From Vineibacter terrae (GTDB lineage Bacteria; Pseudomonadota; Alphaproteobacteria; Reyranellales; Reyranellaceae): a stretch of DNA of 39,528 nucleotides. How positions within the stretch are numbered: the stretch's first letter is position 1; the number at the start of each line of letters is the position of its first letter. Shown piece after piece: positions 17,043 through 25,599 of this stretch. The stretch spans positions 1 to 39,528 of the forward strand of contig NZ_VDUZ01000071.1 in assembly GCF_008039615.1 (NCBI RefSeq). Reading direction: 5' to 3'. Made by a program: the position numbers and the translations under genes. The notes under the pieces were generated by a model. The model worked only from the letters and a program-made list of their open reading frames with translations. It ran no database searches and was not told the origin of the DNA.

Positions 17043-18197
17043 CTATTCGAAGATCACGTCCATGCCTGATTTGGTCAGCGCCGCGGCGCGCGCCTTGAGC
17101 CATCCGGCGGCGAAGTCCTTCTCGTCCGAAGGCGCGTTGGCGCCGAAGGCTTTCCAGGCCGCCGCGATCACCTGCTGGCGTGCGATCAGCGCGTCGTTGT
17201 GCTTCTGCGCCGCATCGCTCCAGGCGCCCTTCTCGCGGAAAGCCTTGATGGCGCCGGGGTGGTAGGGGACGACCCAGGTGAAGTTCTGCTTGTCCAGCGC
17301 CATGCCGTCGGCGCCGGGCGCGCCGGCCTTGTAGTCGGCATAGCTGTCGATCATCGCCTTGGTGATGACGTAGACCTGCTCCTCGCTGCGGTCGGCGTAG
17401 GTCATGAAGATGGGATAGGCGTAGCCCGCCATCTCGACCGGCTTGTCGGGCGTCAGGCCGCCGGAGCCGCAGGTCGCCTGCACGGCCACGAAGTAGGGCG
17501 CCTTCTTCTTCACCCGCGCCCAGCCGGCGGTGTCCGTCGACGGCATCGACGGCCAGATCACGCCGCGCGGCGAGGTGTCCATCTCCTTGGACTGCCCCGA
17601 GATGGTCGACGACAGCGCGATGTCGGCCTCGTTGTTCACCATGCCTTTCCACATGGCGTTGTTCGACGAGAACTCGACCGTCTTCACGTCCGTGGCGCCC
17701 AGCCCGGCGAAGCCCAGCAGCGCCAGCGCGCCCTGGGTCAGCGCCGGCGAGCCGACGACGATGCCCAGCCGCTTGCCCTTGAGGTCGGCCACGGTCTTGA
17801 CGCCGGTGTCGCGGGCCACGGCCAGCCCCAGGCCGTTGCAGGACGTGGCGGTCATCAGCAGCCGTGCCGGCTGCGGTCCCCATGCCTTCTGGCCGAACTC
17901 GAACACGCCTTCCTGTGCGAAATACGTGCCGATGCCCATCTGCGAGATCACGGCGCGGCCGGCGCGCACCGGCGCCAGACGGCCGGTGTCGTTGCCCGAG
18001 GGCAGCAGGCGCAGGTCGCTGCCGTATTTCTGCTTGAGCTGCTGGCCGATCGCGACGGCGATGTTGAAGCCCGAGGAACCGGTGTCGTAGGCCGTCCACG
18101 CCATCTCGGATGGCAGCTTGCCTTGGCCGACGCAGGGCATGGCGGTGGCGACAATGCAGACAAACGCAGCCGTGGCCGCCGCAACGCGGACCGTCAT
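17043..18197 (-). CDS. TAXI-family TRAP solute-binding protein 2
   Basis: The 384-residue protein has a signal peptide (MTVRVAAATAAFVCIVATAMPCVGQ, cut near 25) and shares with TAXI 1 the blocks WTAYDTGSSGFNIAVAIG, RLAPVRAGRA, GTYFAQEGVFEFG, DLKGKRLGIVVGSPAL and SKEMDTSPRGV, so the pair arose by duplication. Differences cluster in the C-terminal half, which may mean different ligands. The start at 18197 is backed by GGGAGGAC. It probably leads the transcript TAXI2-TAXI1-permease-CoA-transferase. A terminator for the tct genes lies just upstream, so this transcript likely begins in 18198-18307. Confidence 0.92.
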   Translation of the reverse strand: MTVRVAAATAAFVCIVATAMPCVGQGKLPSEMAWTAYDTGSSGFNIAVAIGQQLKQKYGSDLRLLPSGNDTGRLAPVRAGRAVISQMGIGTYFAQEGVFEFGQKAWGPQPARLLMTATSCNGLGLAVARDTGVKTVADLKGKRLGIVVGSPALTQGALALLGFAGLGATDVKTVEFSSNNAMWKGMVNNEADIALSSTISGQSKEMDTSPRGVIWPSMPSTDTAGWARVKKKAPYFVAVQATCGSGGLTPDKPVEMAGYAYPIFMTYADRSEEQVYVITKAMIDSYADYKAGAPGADGMALDKQNFTWVVPYHPGAIKAFREKGAWSDAAQKHNDALIARQQVIAAAWKAFGANAPSDEKDFAAGWLKARAAALTKSGMDVIFE

Positions 18198-18307
18198 CGA
18201 GTCCTCCCTGTGCTGCCGCCATGTTGGCGGTTCTTGTTTCATCGCAAGCGTAAACCGTCATTCATGTTACAGGCTCGCGCCGCGCTGTCCACCATTATGG
18301 AGCACAC

Positions 18308-18336
18308 AAAAAAAGAGGGAGCCGTGCGGCTCCCTC
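18308..18336 (-). terminator. Rho-independent terminator of tctBA
   Basis: On the minus strand GAGGGAGCC-GCAC-GGCTCCCTC forms a perfect nine-pair stem (18315-18336) followed by seven T (18308-18314). It lies 26 bases after the TctA stop and before the TAXI 2 start, and separates the Tct transcript from the TRAP transcript. Confidence 0.93.
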
Positions 18337-18361
18337 CGGTCGATCGCATGAGGCTGGCGCG

Positions 18362-19867
18362 TCAGCCTTCTTCCTGGAAGGCCTCCTCGCGTTTCTTGCG
18401 CAGTGACGGCAGCGCCATCAGCACCAGCAGGATGACCGTCACCGCCAGCAGGCCGGCGCTCAGCGGCCGGGTGACGAACACGGTCGCATCGCCGCGCGAC
18501 AGCAGCATGGCGCGCCGGAAATACTCTTCCATCTGCGGTCCCAGCACGAGGCCGAGCAGGAACGGCGCGCCCTCGCAGCCCAGCTTCAGGAACACGTAGC
18601 CGATGACGCCGAAGATCGCGACCGTCATGACGTGGAAGGTGCTGTTCTGCAGCGAGTAGGCGCCGATGCAGCAGAACAGCAGGATCGACGGATAGAGGAA
18701 GCGGTAGGGCACCGTCAGCAGCTTCACCCAGATGCCGATCAGGGGCAGGTTGATGATGACCAGCATCAGGTTGCCGATCCACATCGAGGCGATCATGCCC
18801 CAGAACAGCTCCGGCTTCTTGGTCATGACCTCGGGGCCGGGCTGGATGCCCTGGATGATCATGGCGCCGACCATCAGCGCCATCACCGCGTTGGACGGGA
18901 TGCCCAGGGTCAGCATCGGGATGAACGACGTCTGCGATGCCGCGTTGTTGGCCGATTCCGGCGCCGCGACGCCCGCGACCGCGCCCTTGCCGAAGATCTG
19001 CGGTGTCTTGGAGATCTTCTTTTCCAGGGTGTAGGACGAGAACGCGCTCAGCGTCGGGCCGCCGCCGGGCAGCACGCCCAGCAGCGAGCCGATGCCGGTG
19101 CCGCGCAGCACCGCCGGCCACGCCTGGCGCACCTCCTCGCGCGTCGGCCACAGCGACGTGATCACCGTCTTCTCGACCTCGCGCGTCGATCGCTTCTCGA
19201 GGTTGGCGATGATCTCGGCGATGCCGAACAGGCCCATCGCGATCGGCGCGAAGTCGATGCCGTCGCTGAGCTCGGGGATGTTGAAGGTGAAGCGCTGCGC
19301 GCCGGTGTTCACATCGGTGCCCACCAGGCCGATCAGCAGGCCCAGGAACACCATCGCGATCGCCTTGACCACCGAGCCGCTGGCCAGCACCACGGCCGCC
19401 ACCAGGCCCAGCGCCATCAGGGCGCAGTATTCCGACGGCCCGAATTTCTGCGCCATCTCGGTGAGCGGCTTGGCGAACAGCACGATCAGCAGCGTGCCGA
19501 CCGTGCCGGCAAAGAACGAGCCCAGGGCCGAGATCGACAGCGCCGCGCCGGCGCGGCCCTTCTTGGCCATCTGGTAGCCGTCCAGCGTCGTGACCACCGA
19601 CGAGGCTTCGCCCGGCAGGTTCACCAGGATGGCGGTCGTGGAGCCGCCATAGGCGGCGCCGTAGTAGATGCCGGCCAGCATGATCAGCGCCGCCTCGGGC
19701 GGCAGCTTGAAGGTCAGCGGCAGCAGCATGGCGATGGTGGCGACGGGGCCGATGCCGGGCAGCACGCCGATCAGCGTGCCCACGAGGCAGCCGATCAGGC
19801 AGTACAGCAGGTTCTGCAGCGTGACCGCGGTGCCGAAGCCGATGGCGAGGTTGCTGAGGATGTCCAT
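18362..19867 (-). CDS. tctA: Tripartite tricarboxylate transporter large permease TctA
   Basis: The 501-residue integral membrane protein has the TctA signatures: GTLIGVLPGIGPVATIAMLLP near 34-55, GIYYGAAYGGSTTAILVNLPGEASSVVTTLDGY near 66-100, and GSLLGVLPGGGPTLSAFSSYTLEKK in the second repeat half. It has about 12 hydrophobic segments and normal length. With TctB and a Bug-type binding protein it imports carboxylates. Its ATG at 19867 follows the TctB stop by one base, so translation is probably coupled. No TctC gene is adjacent; the nearest Bug protein is the one ending at 10867. A clear terminator follows. Confidence 0.95.
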   Translation of the reverse strand: MDILSNLAIGFGTAVTLQNLLYCLIGCLVGTLIGVLPGIGPVATIAMLLPLTFKLPPEAALIMLAGIYYGAAYGGSTTAILVNLPGEASSVVTTLDGYQMAKKGRAGAALSISALGSFFAGTVGTLLIVLFAKPLTEMAQKFGPSEYCALMALGLVAAVVLASGSVVKAIAMVFLGLLIGLVGTDVNTGAQRFTFNIPELSDGIDFAPIAMGLFGIAEIIANLEKRSTREVEKTVITSLWPTREEVRQAWPAVLRGTGIGSLLGVLPGGGPTLSAFSSYTLEKKISKTPQIFGKGAVAGVAAPESANNAASQTSFIPMLTLGIPSNAVMALMVGAMIIQGIQPGPEVMTKKPELFWGMIASMWIGNLMLVIINLPLIGIWVKLLTVPYRFLYPSILLFCCIGAYSLQNSTFHVMTVAIFGVIGYVFLKLGCEGAPFLLGLVLGPQMEEYFRRAMLLSRGDATVFVTRPLSAGLLAVTVILLVLMALPSLRKKREEAFQEEG

Positions 19868-19868
19868 G

Positions 19869-20411
19869 TCACCACACCCCTTGCAGCATGGGGATGTTCA
19901 TGGAGAGGCCCCACTTGAAGATCAGGTAGCAGATGACGGTCAGCACGGCGCACATGATGGCCGTCTCGCGCCAAGTGAACTCGTCGCCGCCCATGGCCGC
20001 GAGGAAGATCAGCGCCACCAGGGCCGGCAGCAGGCCGGAGACCGGGTTTTCCCAGCGCGGCAGGCCGGACACGAACCACGAGACGATGGCCGGCACATTG
20101 CCCGGATCCAGCAGCACGCCGAATGCCAGGATGCCCAGCGTGATCATCACGATCGGCTTCCACTTGCCGCCATCGATGGGCTCGCTGCCGGCGACGATCG
20201 CGGTGATCGCGATGATGGCCCCCAGCGCCATCATCACGAACGACAGCATCCGGGGCACGTAGCCGGGTCCCATGCGCACTGCGGTGCCCAGCGCGAGCTT
20301 GGACTGGCCGAACGTGCTCGACAGATCGGTGAACGCCGCGACATAGATCAGCACGCCGAATCCGATGAACATCAGCCCGGCCAGGAAGTCCTTGGACAGG
20401 AATCGATTCAA
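19869..20411 (-). CDS. tctB: Tripartite tricarboxylate transporter small permease TctB
   Basis: A small membrane protein with four hydrophobic segments (FLAGLMFIGFGVLIYVAAF; MLSFVMMALGAIIAITAIV; IVMITLGILAFGVLL; and a C-terminal pair), typical of TctB, the small subunit of tripartite tricarboxylate transporters. I choose a TTG start at 20411, giving 180 residues (MNRFLSKDFLAG...), because GGGAGG lies six bases before it and the family usually starts close to the first helix. The longer reading to 20471 has no ribosome binding site. It is the first gene of the tctBA transcript. Confidence 0.88.
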   Translation of the reverse strand: MNRFLSKDFLAGLMFIGFGVLIYVAAFTDLSSTFGQSKLALGTAVRMGPGYVPRMLSFVMMALGAIIAITAIVAGSEPIDGGKWKPIVMITLGILAFGVLLDPGNVPAIVSWFVSGLPRWENPVSGLLPALVALIFLAAMGGDEFTWRETAIMCAVLTVICYLIFKWGLSMNIPMLQGVW

Positions 20412-20473
20412 GAAATGCCTCCCTGCACGGAGCTTGCCTGCTCCCGTTGCTTCAAGCCGCGACGCTGTCACCC

Positions 20474-20503
20474 AGGCGTCAGATCACCTCGGCGTCAGAT
20501 TAC
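20474..20503. promoter_or_regulatory. Direct repeat GGCGTCAGATNAC upstream of tctB
   Basis: GGCGTCAGATCAC and GGCGTCAGATTAC occur 17 bases apart in the 372-base gap between divergent tctB and the phosphotransferase gene. Related GTCAGATA and GCGTCAGG strings lie near 20569-20587. Tandem direct repeats of this size are typical of response-regulator sites, and tct operons are often controlled by two-component systems, but no regulator gene is next to it. The rest of the gap holds nothing else I can support. Confidence 0.4.
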
Positions 20504-20783
20504 GATGCGCACATAACAGCAAACGTGGCGCACGCCCAAGAGTGAATTTACATCAGGTTTCTGATGTCGCGTCAGGCACCAGTCAGATATGCATGCTGGC
20601 GGCGAATGACGCGACAGCCATCCACATCGCGCATGAGCGTGCAGCGGTGCGCGTGCGTTTCGCGGCCTGGCGCATTCCGCCGAGCGGTAAGCCGTCGCGG
20701 CCCGGTGTGGCGAAGCGTTGCACGCCACAATCTGACGACGCACACTCGCGCCACTTCGATGCTCACCGTAAGGGAACGGAAAG

Positions 20784-21851
20784 ATGGCAAGACGCGGCGC
20801 TGACTTCGTCGGCACGATGGCGGTTCAGGACAGGCATCGCTTCGAGACCGGGCCGCTGGAACGGTATATGGCCGGCCATGTCGCAGGCTTTGCCGGACCA
20901 CTGACGGTCGAGCAGTTCCGCGGCGGGCAATCGAATCCGACCTACAAGCTGACGGATGGCGGTGGCCGACAATACGTGCTGCGCCGCAAGCCGCCGGGCA
21001 AGCTGCTGCCGTCGGCTCACGCCGTCGACCGCGAGTTCCGCATCATCGCCGCGCTGAACCGCACCGACGTGCCGACGCCGCGCGCCTATGCGCTGTGCGA
21101 GGATGACGCCATCGTCGGCACGGCGTTCTACATCATGGAATTCTGCGACGGCCGCGTGCTGTGGGATCCGCTGCTGCCCGAGGTGCCGCGCGAGGGCCGG
21201 GCCGCGATCTACGAGGCCAAGGTCGACACGCTGGCGCGCCTGCACAAGGCCGACTGGCAGGCGCTGGGCCTGGCCGATTTCGGCCGGCCGGGCAGCTACG
21301 TCGTGCGCCAGATCTCGCGCTGGGGCAAGCAGTACAAGGCGTCCGAGACCGAGCAGATCGAGGCGATGGACCGGCTGCTGGAATGGCTGCCGGCCAACGC
21401 GCCGCAGACCGACGACACCACCATCGTCCATGGCGACTACCGGCTGGACAACATGATCTTCCACAGGAGCGAGCCGCGCGTGCTGGCGGTGATCGACTGG
21501 GAGATCTCGACCCTGGGCGACCCGCTGGCCGAGCTGTCGTATCTCTGCATGATGTACCGGGTGCCGGAAGCGCAGGGCGGCATCGCCGGCATCGACCTCG
21601 CCGCTCTGGGCATACCCGATGAGCGACAGCTGGTGCAGTGGTATTGCAACCGCACCGGCCGTGCGCTGCCGCCGAACTGGGACTACTACATGGCCTACAA
21701 TCTCTTCCGGGTGGCCTGCATCCGGCAGGGGGTCTATGCCCGCTCGCTCGACGGCACGGCCTCCAACCGGCTGGCCGGCGAATCGGGCAAGCTGGTGCGG
21801 CCCAACGCCGAGCTCGCCTGGTCGATTGCCCAACAATTGGGCGCGAGCTGA
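20784..21851 (+). CDS. APH-fold phosphotransferase family protein (ACAD10/11-like)
   Basis: The 355-residue protein is an aminoglycoside-phosphotransferase-fold kinase of the kind related to the N-terminal part of ACAD10/ACAD11: FRGGQSNPTYKLT near 46-58 (glycine-rich loop), YVLRRKPPGKLLPSAHAVDREFRII (ATP Lys and helix C Glu), IVHGDYRLDNMIFH near 214-227 (catalytic Asp and metal Asn) and VIDWEISTLGDPLAELSYL (metal Asp). Relatives phosphorylate 4-hydroxyacyl-CoAs for beta-oxidation; many bacterial members are untested. GGGAAC precedes the ATG at 20784; an ATG at 20817 is an alternative. The TetR gene 84 bases downstream on the same strand may regulate it. Confidence 0.88.
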   Translation: MARRGADFVGTMAVQDRHRFETGPLERYMAGHVAGFAGPLTVEQFRGGQSNPTYKLTDGGGRQYVLRRKPPGKLLPSAHAVDREFRIIAALNRTDVPTPRAYALCEDDAIVGTAFYIMEFCDGRVLWDPLLPEVPREGRAAIYEAKVDTLARLHKADWQALGLADFGRPGSYVVRQISRWGKQYKASETEQIEAMDRLLEWLPANAPQTDDTTIVHGDYRLDNMIFHRSEPRVLAVIDWEISTLGDPLAELSYLCMMYRVPEAQGGIAGIDLAALGIPDERQLVQWYCNRTGRALPPNWDYYMAYNLFRVACIRQGVYARSLDGTASNRLAGESGKLVRPNAELAWSIAQQLGAS

Positions 21852-21935
21852 ATATAGCTTCGTTTGCATACGAATGGCGCAGCTTGTAGGCTGCGCCACA
21901 AAGGCGACGCATGGGTCAACTATGCGTCGGGAGGA

Positions 21936-22643
21936 ATGACACGGGGAATCGACGTGGTACGCCGCACTTCGCGCCGCCCGGCGGCGCGCCCCTCCGAGCC
22001 TCGCGACACGCCGCCGGCGGAGGCCATCGAAGCGGCGGCCTTCGACCTGTTCGCGCGCCAGGGCTTCCAGGTCACGACCGTGCGCGACATCATGCATGCC
22101 TGCGGCCTGACGCAGGGCGCGCTGTACAACCATTTCTCGTCGAAGGAAGAGCTGCTCGCAACCATCATACGCTCGACCCAGGCGGCCCTGGAGCGTGACC
22201 TTGCGGCGGCGCTCGGCGGGGTGGGCGATGATCCGGCGGCGCAGCTCTTCGCCGTGGTGCGCGCCTACACGCTGCGCCACACGCGCAAGCGGGTCGAGGC
22301 CGTGGTGGCCAACCGCGAATGGGAATGGCTCGACGCGCCGCGCCGCCAGGAGATCCGCGCCAGCCGCCGCCGCGTGCGCGAGGTGGTGATGCGCATCCTG
22401 GAGCGCGGCCACGCCGCCGGCGCCTTTCGCGCGCTGCGCCGCGACGGCCGCGACGACGTCAAGATCGTCGCCATGGCCATCCTCAACCAGTGCACCGATG
22501 TCGCCTACTGGTTCAATGCCGCGCATGACGGCTGGCGCGCCGAGGATGTTGCCGACCTGCATGCCGACCTGGCGCTGCGCTCCGTCGGCGCCGCGCCGGC
22601 CGCGGCGCGCGGCCGCGCCGACGACACGCTGGCCGCGGAATAG
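21936..22643 (+). CDS. TetR/AcrR-family transcriptional regulator
   Basis: The N-terminal DNA-binding domain is clear: AIEAAAFDLFARQGFQVTTVRDIMHACGLTQGALYNHFSSKEELL, with recognition helix around LTQGALYNHF. The C-terminal ligand domain carries the LERGHAAGAFRAL and WFNAAHDGWRAEDVADLHADLAL strings usual for the family. The start is uncertain: ATG 21936 has a ribosome site too close to it (235 residues), and GTG 21954 has GGGGAA at a better distance. It probably controls the phosphotransferase gene or other acyl-CoA genes; this is inferred from position only. Confidence 0.88.
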   Translation: MTRGIDVVRRTSRRPAARPSEPRDTPPAEAIEAAAFDLFARQGFQVTTVRDIMHACGLTQGALYNHFSSKEELLATIIRSTQAALERDLAAALGGVGDDPAAQLFAVVRAYTLRHTRKRVEAVVANREWEWLDAPRRQEIRASRRRVREVVMRILERGHAAGAFRALRRDGRDDVKIVAMAILNQCTDVAYWFNAAHDGWRAEDVADLHADLALRSVGAAPAAARGRADDTLAAE

Positions 22644-22657
22644 GGCACGTCAAGGGT

Positions 22658-22745
22658 CGGGCCGCGGCGCTCCAGCGCCGCTCATGGCTCATGAGCCGGC
22701 GCTGCGCGCCGGTGCGCCGCTGGAGCGGCGCGGCCCGGCCGTTTT
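22658..22745. terminator. Large hairpin with T-tract between convergent genes
   Basis: CGGGCCGCGGCGCTCCAGCG at 22658-22677 pairs with CGCTGGAGCGGCGCGGCCCG ending at 22737 (two mismatches), with inner GCTCATGAGC and CGGCGC...GCGCCGG stems. GTTTTT follows at 22741-22745 on the plus strand. It lies between the TetR gene (+) and the PA14 gene (-) and should end the TetR transcript. Its CTCATGAG centre recalls the hairpin at 10121-10178. Confidence 0.7.
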
Positions 22746-22748
22746 TCC

Positions 22749-23324
22749 CTACCGCTTCAGATGCACGATGGCGTCGCCCGCGATCACGGCGCGCTGGCCG
22801 CCCGGGGCGGTCCAGAACACCTCGAGCGTCGCGGTGTTCCTCTTCTCGAAATACAGGATCTTGATCGGGTACAGGCCCGGCGCCGTCACCTGCACCGGGA
22901 TCGGCGGCGACAGGCGGTCGGGATGGACGTCGCCGTCCTCCCAGATGCGCTTGCCGCCGATCTCCAGCCGCACGCCGTCGTTGGAGTTGACCTGGAAGAC
23001 ATAGGTGCCGGCGGCCGGGAAGCGGAGGAAGCCGAAGATATGCGCCTGCACGCCGTCGGTCTTGTCGCTGGTCAGCACCTTGCCGGGGCCCATGTCCCAG
23101 CCGAGATGGGTGAGCGGCGCGCCGACGGTCTTGCCCTTCTCGTTGAACTGCGACAGCCGGTCGATGATGTCGAAGTGATAGTTCACGGCGAGCCCGGGCG
23201 CGAGCTGGTCCGCCGCCGGCTGCGGGCTGGCCGGCTGCAGGCCGGCGATCGGCGTCTGCGCGGCGGCGGGAAGCGGCGCCAGCAGCAGGGCGAGAACGGT
23301 CACGAGAGCATCACGGCGGCGCAT
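22749..23324 (-). CDS. Secreted PA14-domain protein
   Basis: The 191-residue protein has a signal peptide (MRRRDALVTVLALLLAPLPAAAQ, cut near 23) and then one PA14-type beta-barrel: PGLAVNYHFDIIDRLSQF, FGFLRFPAAGTYVFQVNSNDGVRLEIGGKRIWED near 95-128, and GLYPIKILYFEKRNTATLEVFWTAPGG. The SNDGVRLEIGG string is the PA14 calcium/ligand-loop region. PA14 modules bind carbohydrate or assist secreted enzymes; here the domain stands alone, presumably in the periplasm. GGGGGGA precedes its ATG. It lies 104 bases downstream of pqqE on the same strand, so it may be read with the pqq operon, although a PA14 protein is not a known PQQ component. Confidence 0.87.
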   Translation of the reverse strand: MRRRDALVTVLALLLAPLPAAAQTPIAGLQPASPQPAADQLAPGLAVNYHFDIIDRLSQFNEKGKTVGAPLTHLGWDMGPGKVLTSDKTDGVQAHIFGFLRFPAAGTYVFQVNSNDGVRLEIGGKRIWEDGDVHPDRLSPPIPVQVTAPGLYPIKILYFEKRNTATLEVFWTAPGGQRAVIAGDAIVHLKR

Positions 23325-23428
23325 GCGGGTCCCCCCAAGGCAATGTTCGATTCCCTAGGCTGGCGCAGATCGACAACAACGGTCAATCGTCTGCAACGTT
23401 CCCCGGATGGGGGGCGCGTGTGCCGCCC

Positions 23429-24529
23429 TTACGCGTCGCTGCCGCGATAGCGGTAGGGCGGCGGCGCCCCGGCCGATTCCCGCTCGGCCAGCGCCACCAG
23501 GGCCTCATGCAGCGGCGACAGCGCGCAGGCGGGGTCGACCGCGTCGGCGTCGCCGGCGATGGCCAGCGCCTGGCAGCGGCAGCCGCCCCAGTCGACCTCG
23601 CGGCGATCGCACGAGCGGCACGGCTCCTGCATCCAGTCGGTGCCGCGGAAGCGCACGAAGGCATCGCCGTGCGACCAGGCGTCGGCCAGCGTGGTCGAGC
23701 GCACGTTGGGGAACTCAAGCCCCGGGATGGTGCGCGCTGCGTGGCACGGCAGGATGGCGCCGTCGGGCGCCACCACCATGAAGCGCCGCGCCCAGCCGCC
23801 CATGCAGGCCTTGGGCCGGCGGGCATAGTAGTCGGGCGTCACGTAGTCGATCACCAGCCGGCCCTTGAGCCGCGCGCGCGCCGCATCGACCTCGGCGGTG
23901 GCGGCCTCGAGCTGGGCCCGGGTCGGCATCAGCGCCGCGCGGTTGGCCAGGCCCCAGCCGTAATACTGCGCATGCGCCACCTCCAGCCGCGCCGCGTCCA
24001 GGGTCAGCGCCAGCGCGATCAGGTCCGGGACATGCGCGATGTTCCGGCGGTGGACCACGGCGTTGAGGGTCAGCGGCAGGCCGGTCGCGCGCACCGCGGC
24101 GGCGATCTCGAGCTTGCGGGCGTGGGCGCCGTCGAGCCCCGCGATCCGGTCGGCGCCGACCGGCTCGCTGTCCTGCACGCTGAGCTGGACATGATCCAGC
24201 CCGGCATCCTTCAGCCGCTGCAGCCGCGCGCGGTCCAGCAGCAGGCCCGACGTGATCAGGTTGGTGTAGAGCCCGGCGGCGCGTGCGCCCTGCACCAGCG
24301 CCTCCAGGTCGCGCCGTGCCGCCGGCTCGCCGCCGGAGATATGCACCTGCAGCGCCCCCAGCCGGCCGGCCTGCGCCATCACGTCGAGCCACGCTTCGGT
24401 CGGCAGCTCGGCGCTGCGGCCTTCCAGCGCCGTCGGGTTGGAGCAGTAGGGGCAGCGCAGCGGGCAGCGATGCGTCAGCTCGGCCAGCAGCGCCAGCGGC
24501 GGTTCGACCTGCGTCGTGGAGCCTGCCAT
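23429..24529 (-). CDS. pqqE: PQQ biosynthesis radical SAM protein PqqE
   Basis: PqqE uses S-adenosylmethionine and iron-sulfur clusters to form the carbon-carbon bond between Glu and Tyr of PqqA, the first step of PQQ synthesis. The radical SAM motif is [10 protein letters not shown] (C22, C26, C29), and the C-terminal SPASM region has [34 protein letters not shown]. The 366-residue length is normal. The start at 24529 is preceded by GAAGGCGA; a GTG at 24580 would add 17 poorly conserved residues and nearly meet the pqqD stop, so it cannot be excluded. It is the last gene of pqqABCDE. Confidence 0.95.
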   Translation of the reverse strand: MAGSTTQVEPPLALLAELTHRCPLRCPYCSNPTALEGRSAELPTEAWLDVMAQAGRLGALQVHISGGEPAARRDLEALVQGARAAGLYTNLITSGLLLDRARLQRLKDAGLDHVQLSVQDSEPVGADRIAGLDGAHARKLEIAAAVRATGLPLTLNAVVHRRNIAHVPDLIALALTLDAARLEVAHAQYYGWGLANRAALMPTRAQLEAATAEVDAARARLKGRLVIDYVTPDYYARRPKACMGGWARRFMVVAPDGAILPCHAARTIPGLEFPNVRSTTLADAWSHGDAFVRFRGTDWMQEPCRSCDRREVDWGGCRCQALAIAGDADAVDPACALSPLHEALVALAERESAGAPPPYRYRGSDA

Positions 24530-24584
24530 GCTCAGTCGCCTTCGTCCCTCGGGTCCGGCCCGACCCTGATGGCCAGCCACGCTA

Positions 24585-24875
24585 TCACGCCGGCTGGTCG
24601 CGCACGATCCCCTTGTCGGCGAGGTCCTGGAGCAGGGCCAGCACGTCGCCCCGGATCTCCTCGACCGGCGCGTCGAACTCGGCGCCGAGCTCGGCCGCGA
24701 TCTGCGCCACGCTCGCCGTGCCGCTGCACCGGCTCAGCACCGCATGCGCCACCTCGTCGAGCACGAACAGGCGTTCGGGCGCCTGCACCACCCAGCGCTC
24801 GCGCGCCGTGTCCCGCTGCAGCCGCGCATGCGCCACCAGCGCCGGCCGGCTGTCGGCGGAGAGCGGGGCGCTCAT
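24585..24875 (-). CDS. pqqD: PQQ biosynthesis peptide chaperone PqqD
   Basis: PqqD binds the PqqA peptide and delivers it to PqqE. The 96-residue protein has the RiPP recognition element fold: [44 protein letters not shown] near 27-71, ending with the helix [15 protein letters not shown]. Its ATG at 24875 overlaps the pqqC stop in an ATGA, so translation is coupled. In some bacteria PqqD is fused to PqqC; here they are separate proteins. Confidence 0.95.
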   Translation of the reverse strand: MSAPLSADSRPALVAHARLQRDTARERWVVQAPERLFVLDEVAHAVLSRCSGTASVAQIAAELGAEFDAPVEEIRGDVLALLQDLADKGIVRDQPA

Positions 24876-25597
24876 GACCCTTCCGGCCGGAAGGCGCCGG
24901 GCGGGATGTAGCCGGGCTCGACATAGGCATAGTACAGCGCATCGAGCTGGGCCCACAGCACGCCGCATTTGAAGCGCAGCGCCTCGAGCACCAGCTCCTG
25001 CTCGTCGCGGTTCCTGGCGTGCTCGATCACATAGGCCAGGGCGAAGTTGGAATCGCGCGGCGCCTGGGTGAGGCGCTTGTCGAAATAGGCCAGCGTCTGG
25101 CGCGTCACGAAGGGGTAGCCCGCCAGCATGCCCGCGACGCGCTCCTGGATGATGGCGGGCGAGAACAGCTCGGTCAGCGACGAGGCCACCGCCTCCAGCA
25201 GCGAGCGCTCGGCGACGAAGTGGACATAGGCCTCCACCGCGAAGCGCGTGCCCGGCAGGATGCCCCTGGTCGAGGCCACGTAGTCGCGGTCCAGGCCCAG
25301 GCCCTCGGCCAGCTTCAGCCAGCGCACGATGCCGCCGTCGCCCTCGGTCTCGCCGTCATGGTCGACCAGGCGCGAGCGCCATTCGCGCCGCAGCGCCGGA
25401 TCCTCGGCGCGCGCGATCAGGGCGGCGTCCTTCAGCGGGATGCAGCGCTGGTAGTAGTAGCGGTTCAGCGCCCACGCCTGGACCTGCCCCTTGGTGAGCT
25501 GGCCACCATGCAGGCGGCGGTGGAAGGGGTGCAGGTTGTGGTAGCGCTCGGCGCCGATCGCGCGCAGCGCGGCTTCGAACGCGGCAGCCGACAGCAT
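24872..25597 (-). CDS. pqqC: Pyrroloquinoline-quinone synthase PqqC
   Basis: PqqC catalyses the last step, ring closure and eight-electron oxidation of AHQQ to PQQ, without a metal cofactor. Key strings: YHNLHPFHRRLHGGQLTKGQVQAWALNRYYYQRCIPLKDAALIAR near 17-60, LVDHDGETEGDGGIVRWLKLAEGLGL, RFAVEAYVHF and FKCGVLWAQLDALYYAYVEPG. The 241 residues are near the usual 250. The start is ATG 25597, two bases after the pqqB stop, or GTG 25603, overlapping it in GTGA; both couple the genes. Confidence 0.96.
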   Translation of the reverse strand: MLSAAAFEAALRAIGAERYHNLHPFHRRLHGGQLTKGQVQAWALNRYYYQRCIPLKDAALIARAEDPALRREWRSRLVDHDGETEGDGGIVRWLKLAEGLGLDRDYVASTRGILPGTRFAVEAYVHFVAERSLLEAVASSLTELFSPAIIQERVAGMLAGYPFVTRQTLAYFDKRLTQAPRDSNFALAYVIEHARNRDEQELVLEALRFKCGVLWAQLDALYYAYVEPGYIPPGAFRPEGS

Positions 25598-25599
25598 GG

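Noticed and set aside
13724-17098. A very long open frame (over 1100 codons) on the plus strand
   Set aside because: It lies antisense to the TRAP permease and TAXI genes, spans their gap and its repeat, and its composition (rich in Gln, His, Arg, Gly) is the usual artefact of GC-rich codon bias on the opposite strand.
20763-22562. Minus-strand open frame of 599 codons
   Set aside because: It runs antisense through both the phosphotransferase and the TetR gene; both have strong motifs in their own frames.
24529-24580. Longer PqqE start at GTG 24580
   Set aside because: It would add 17 residues rich in Gly and Arg that do not resemble PqqE N-termini; the ATG at 24529 puts the radical SAM motif at the usual distance. 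Not fully excluded.
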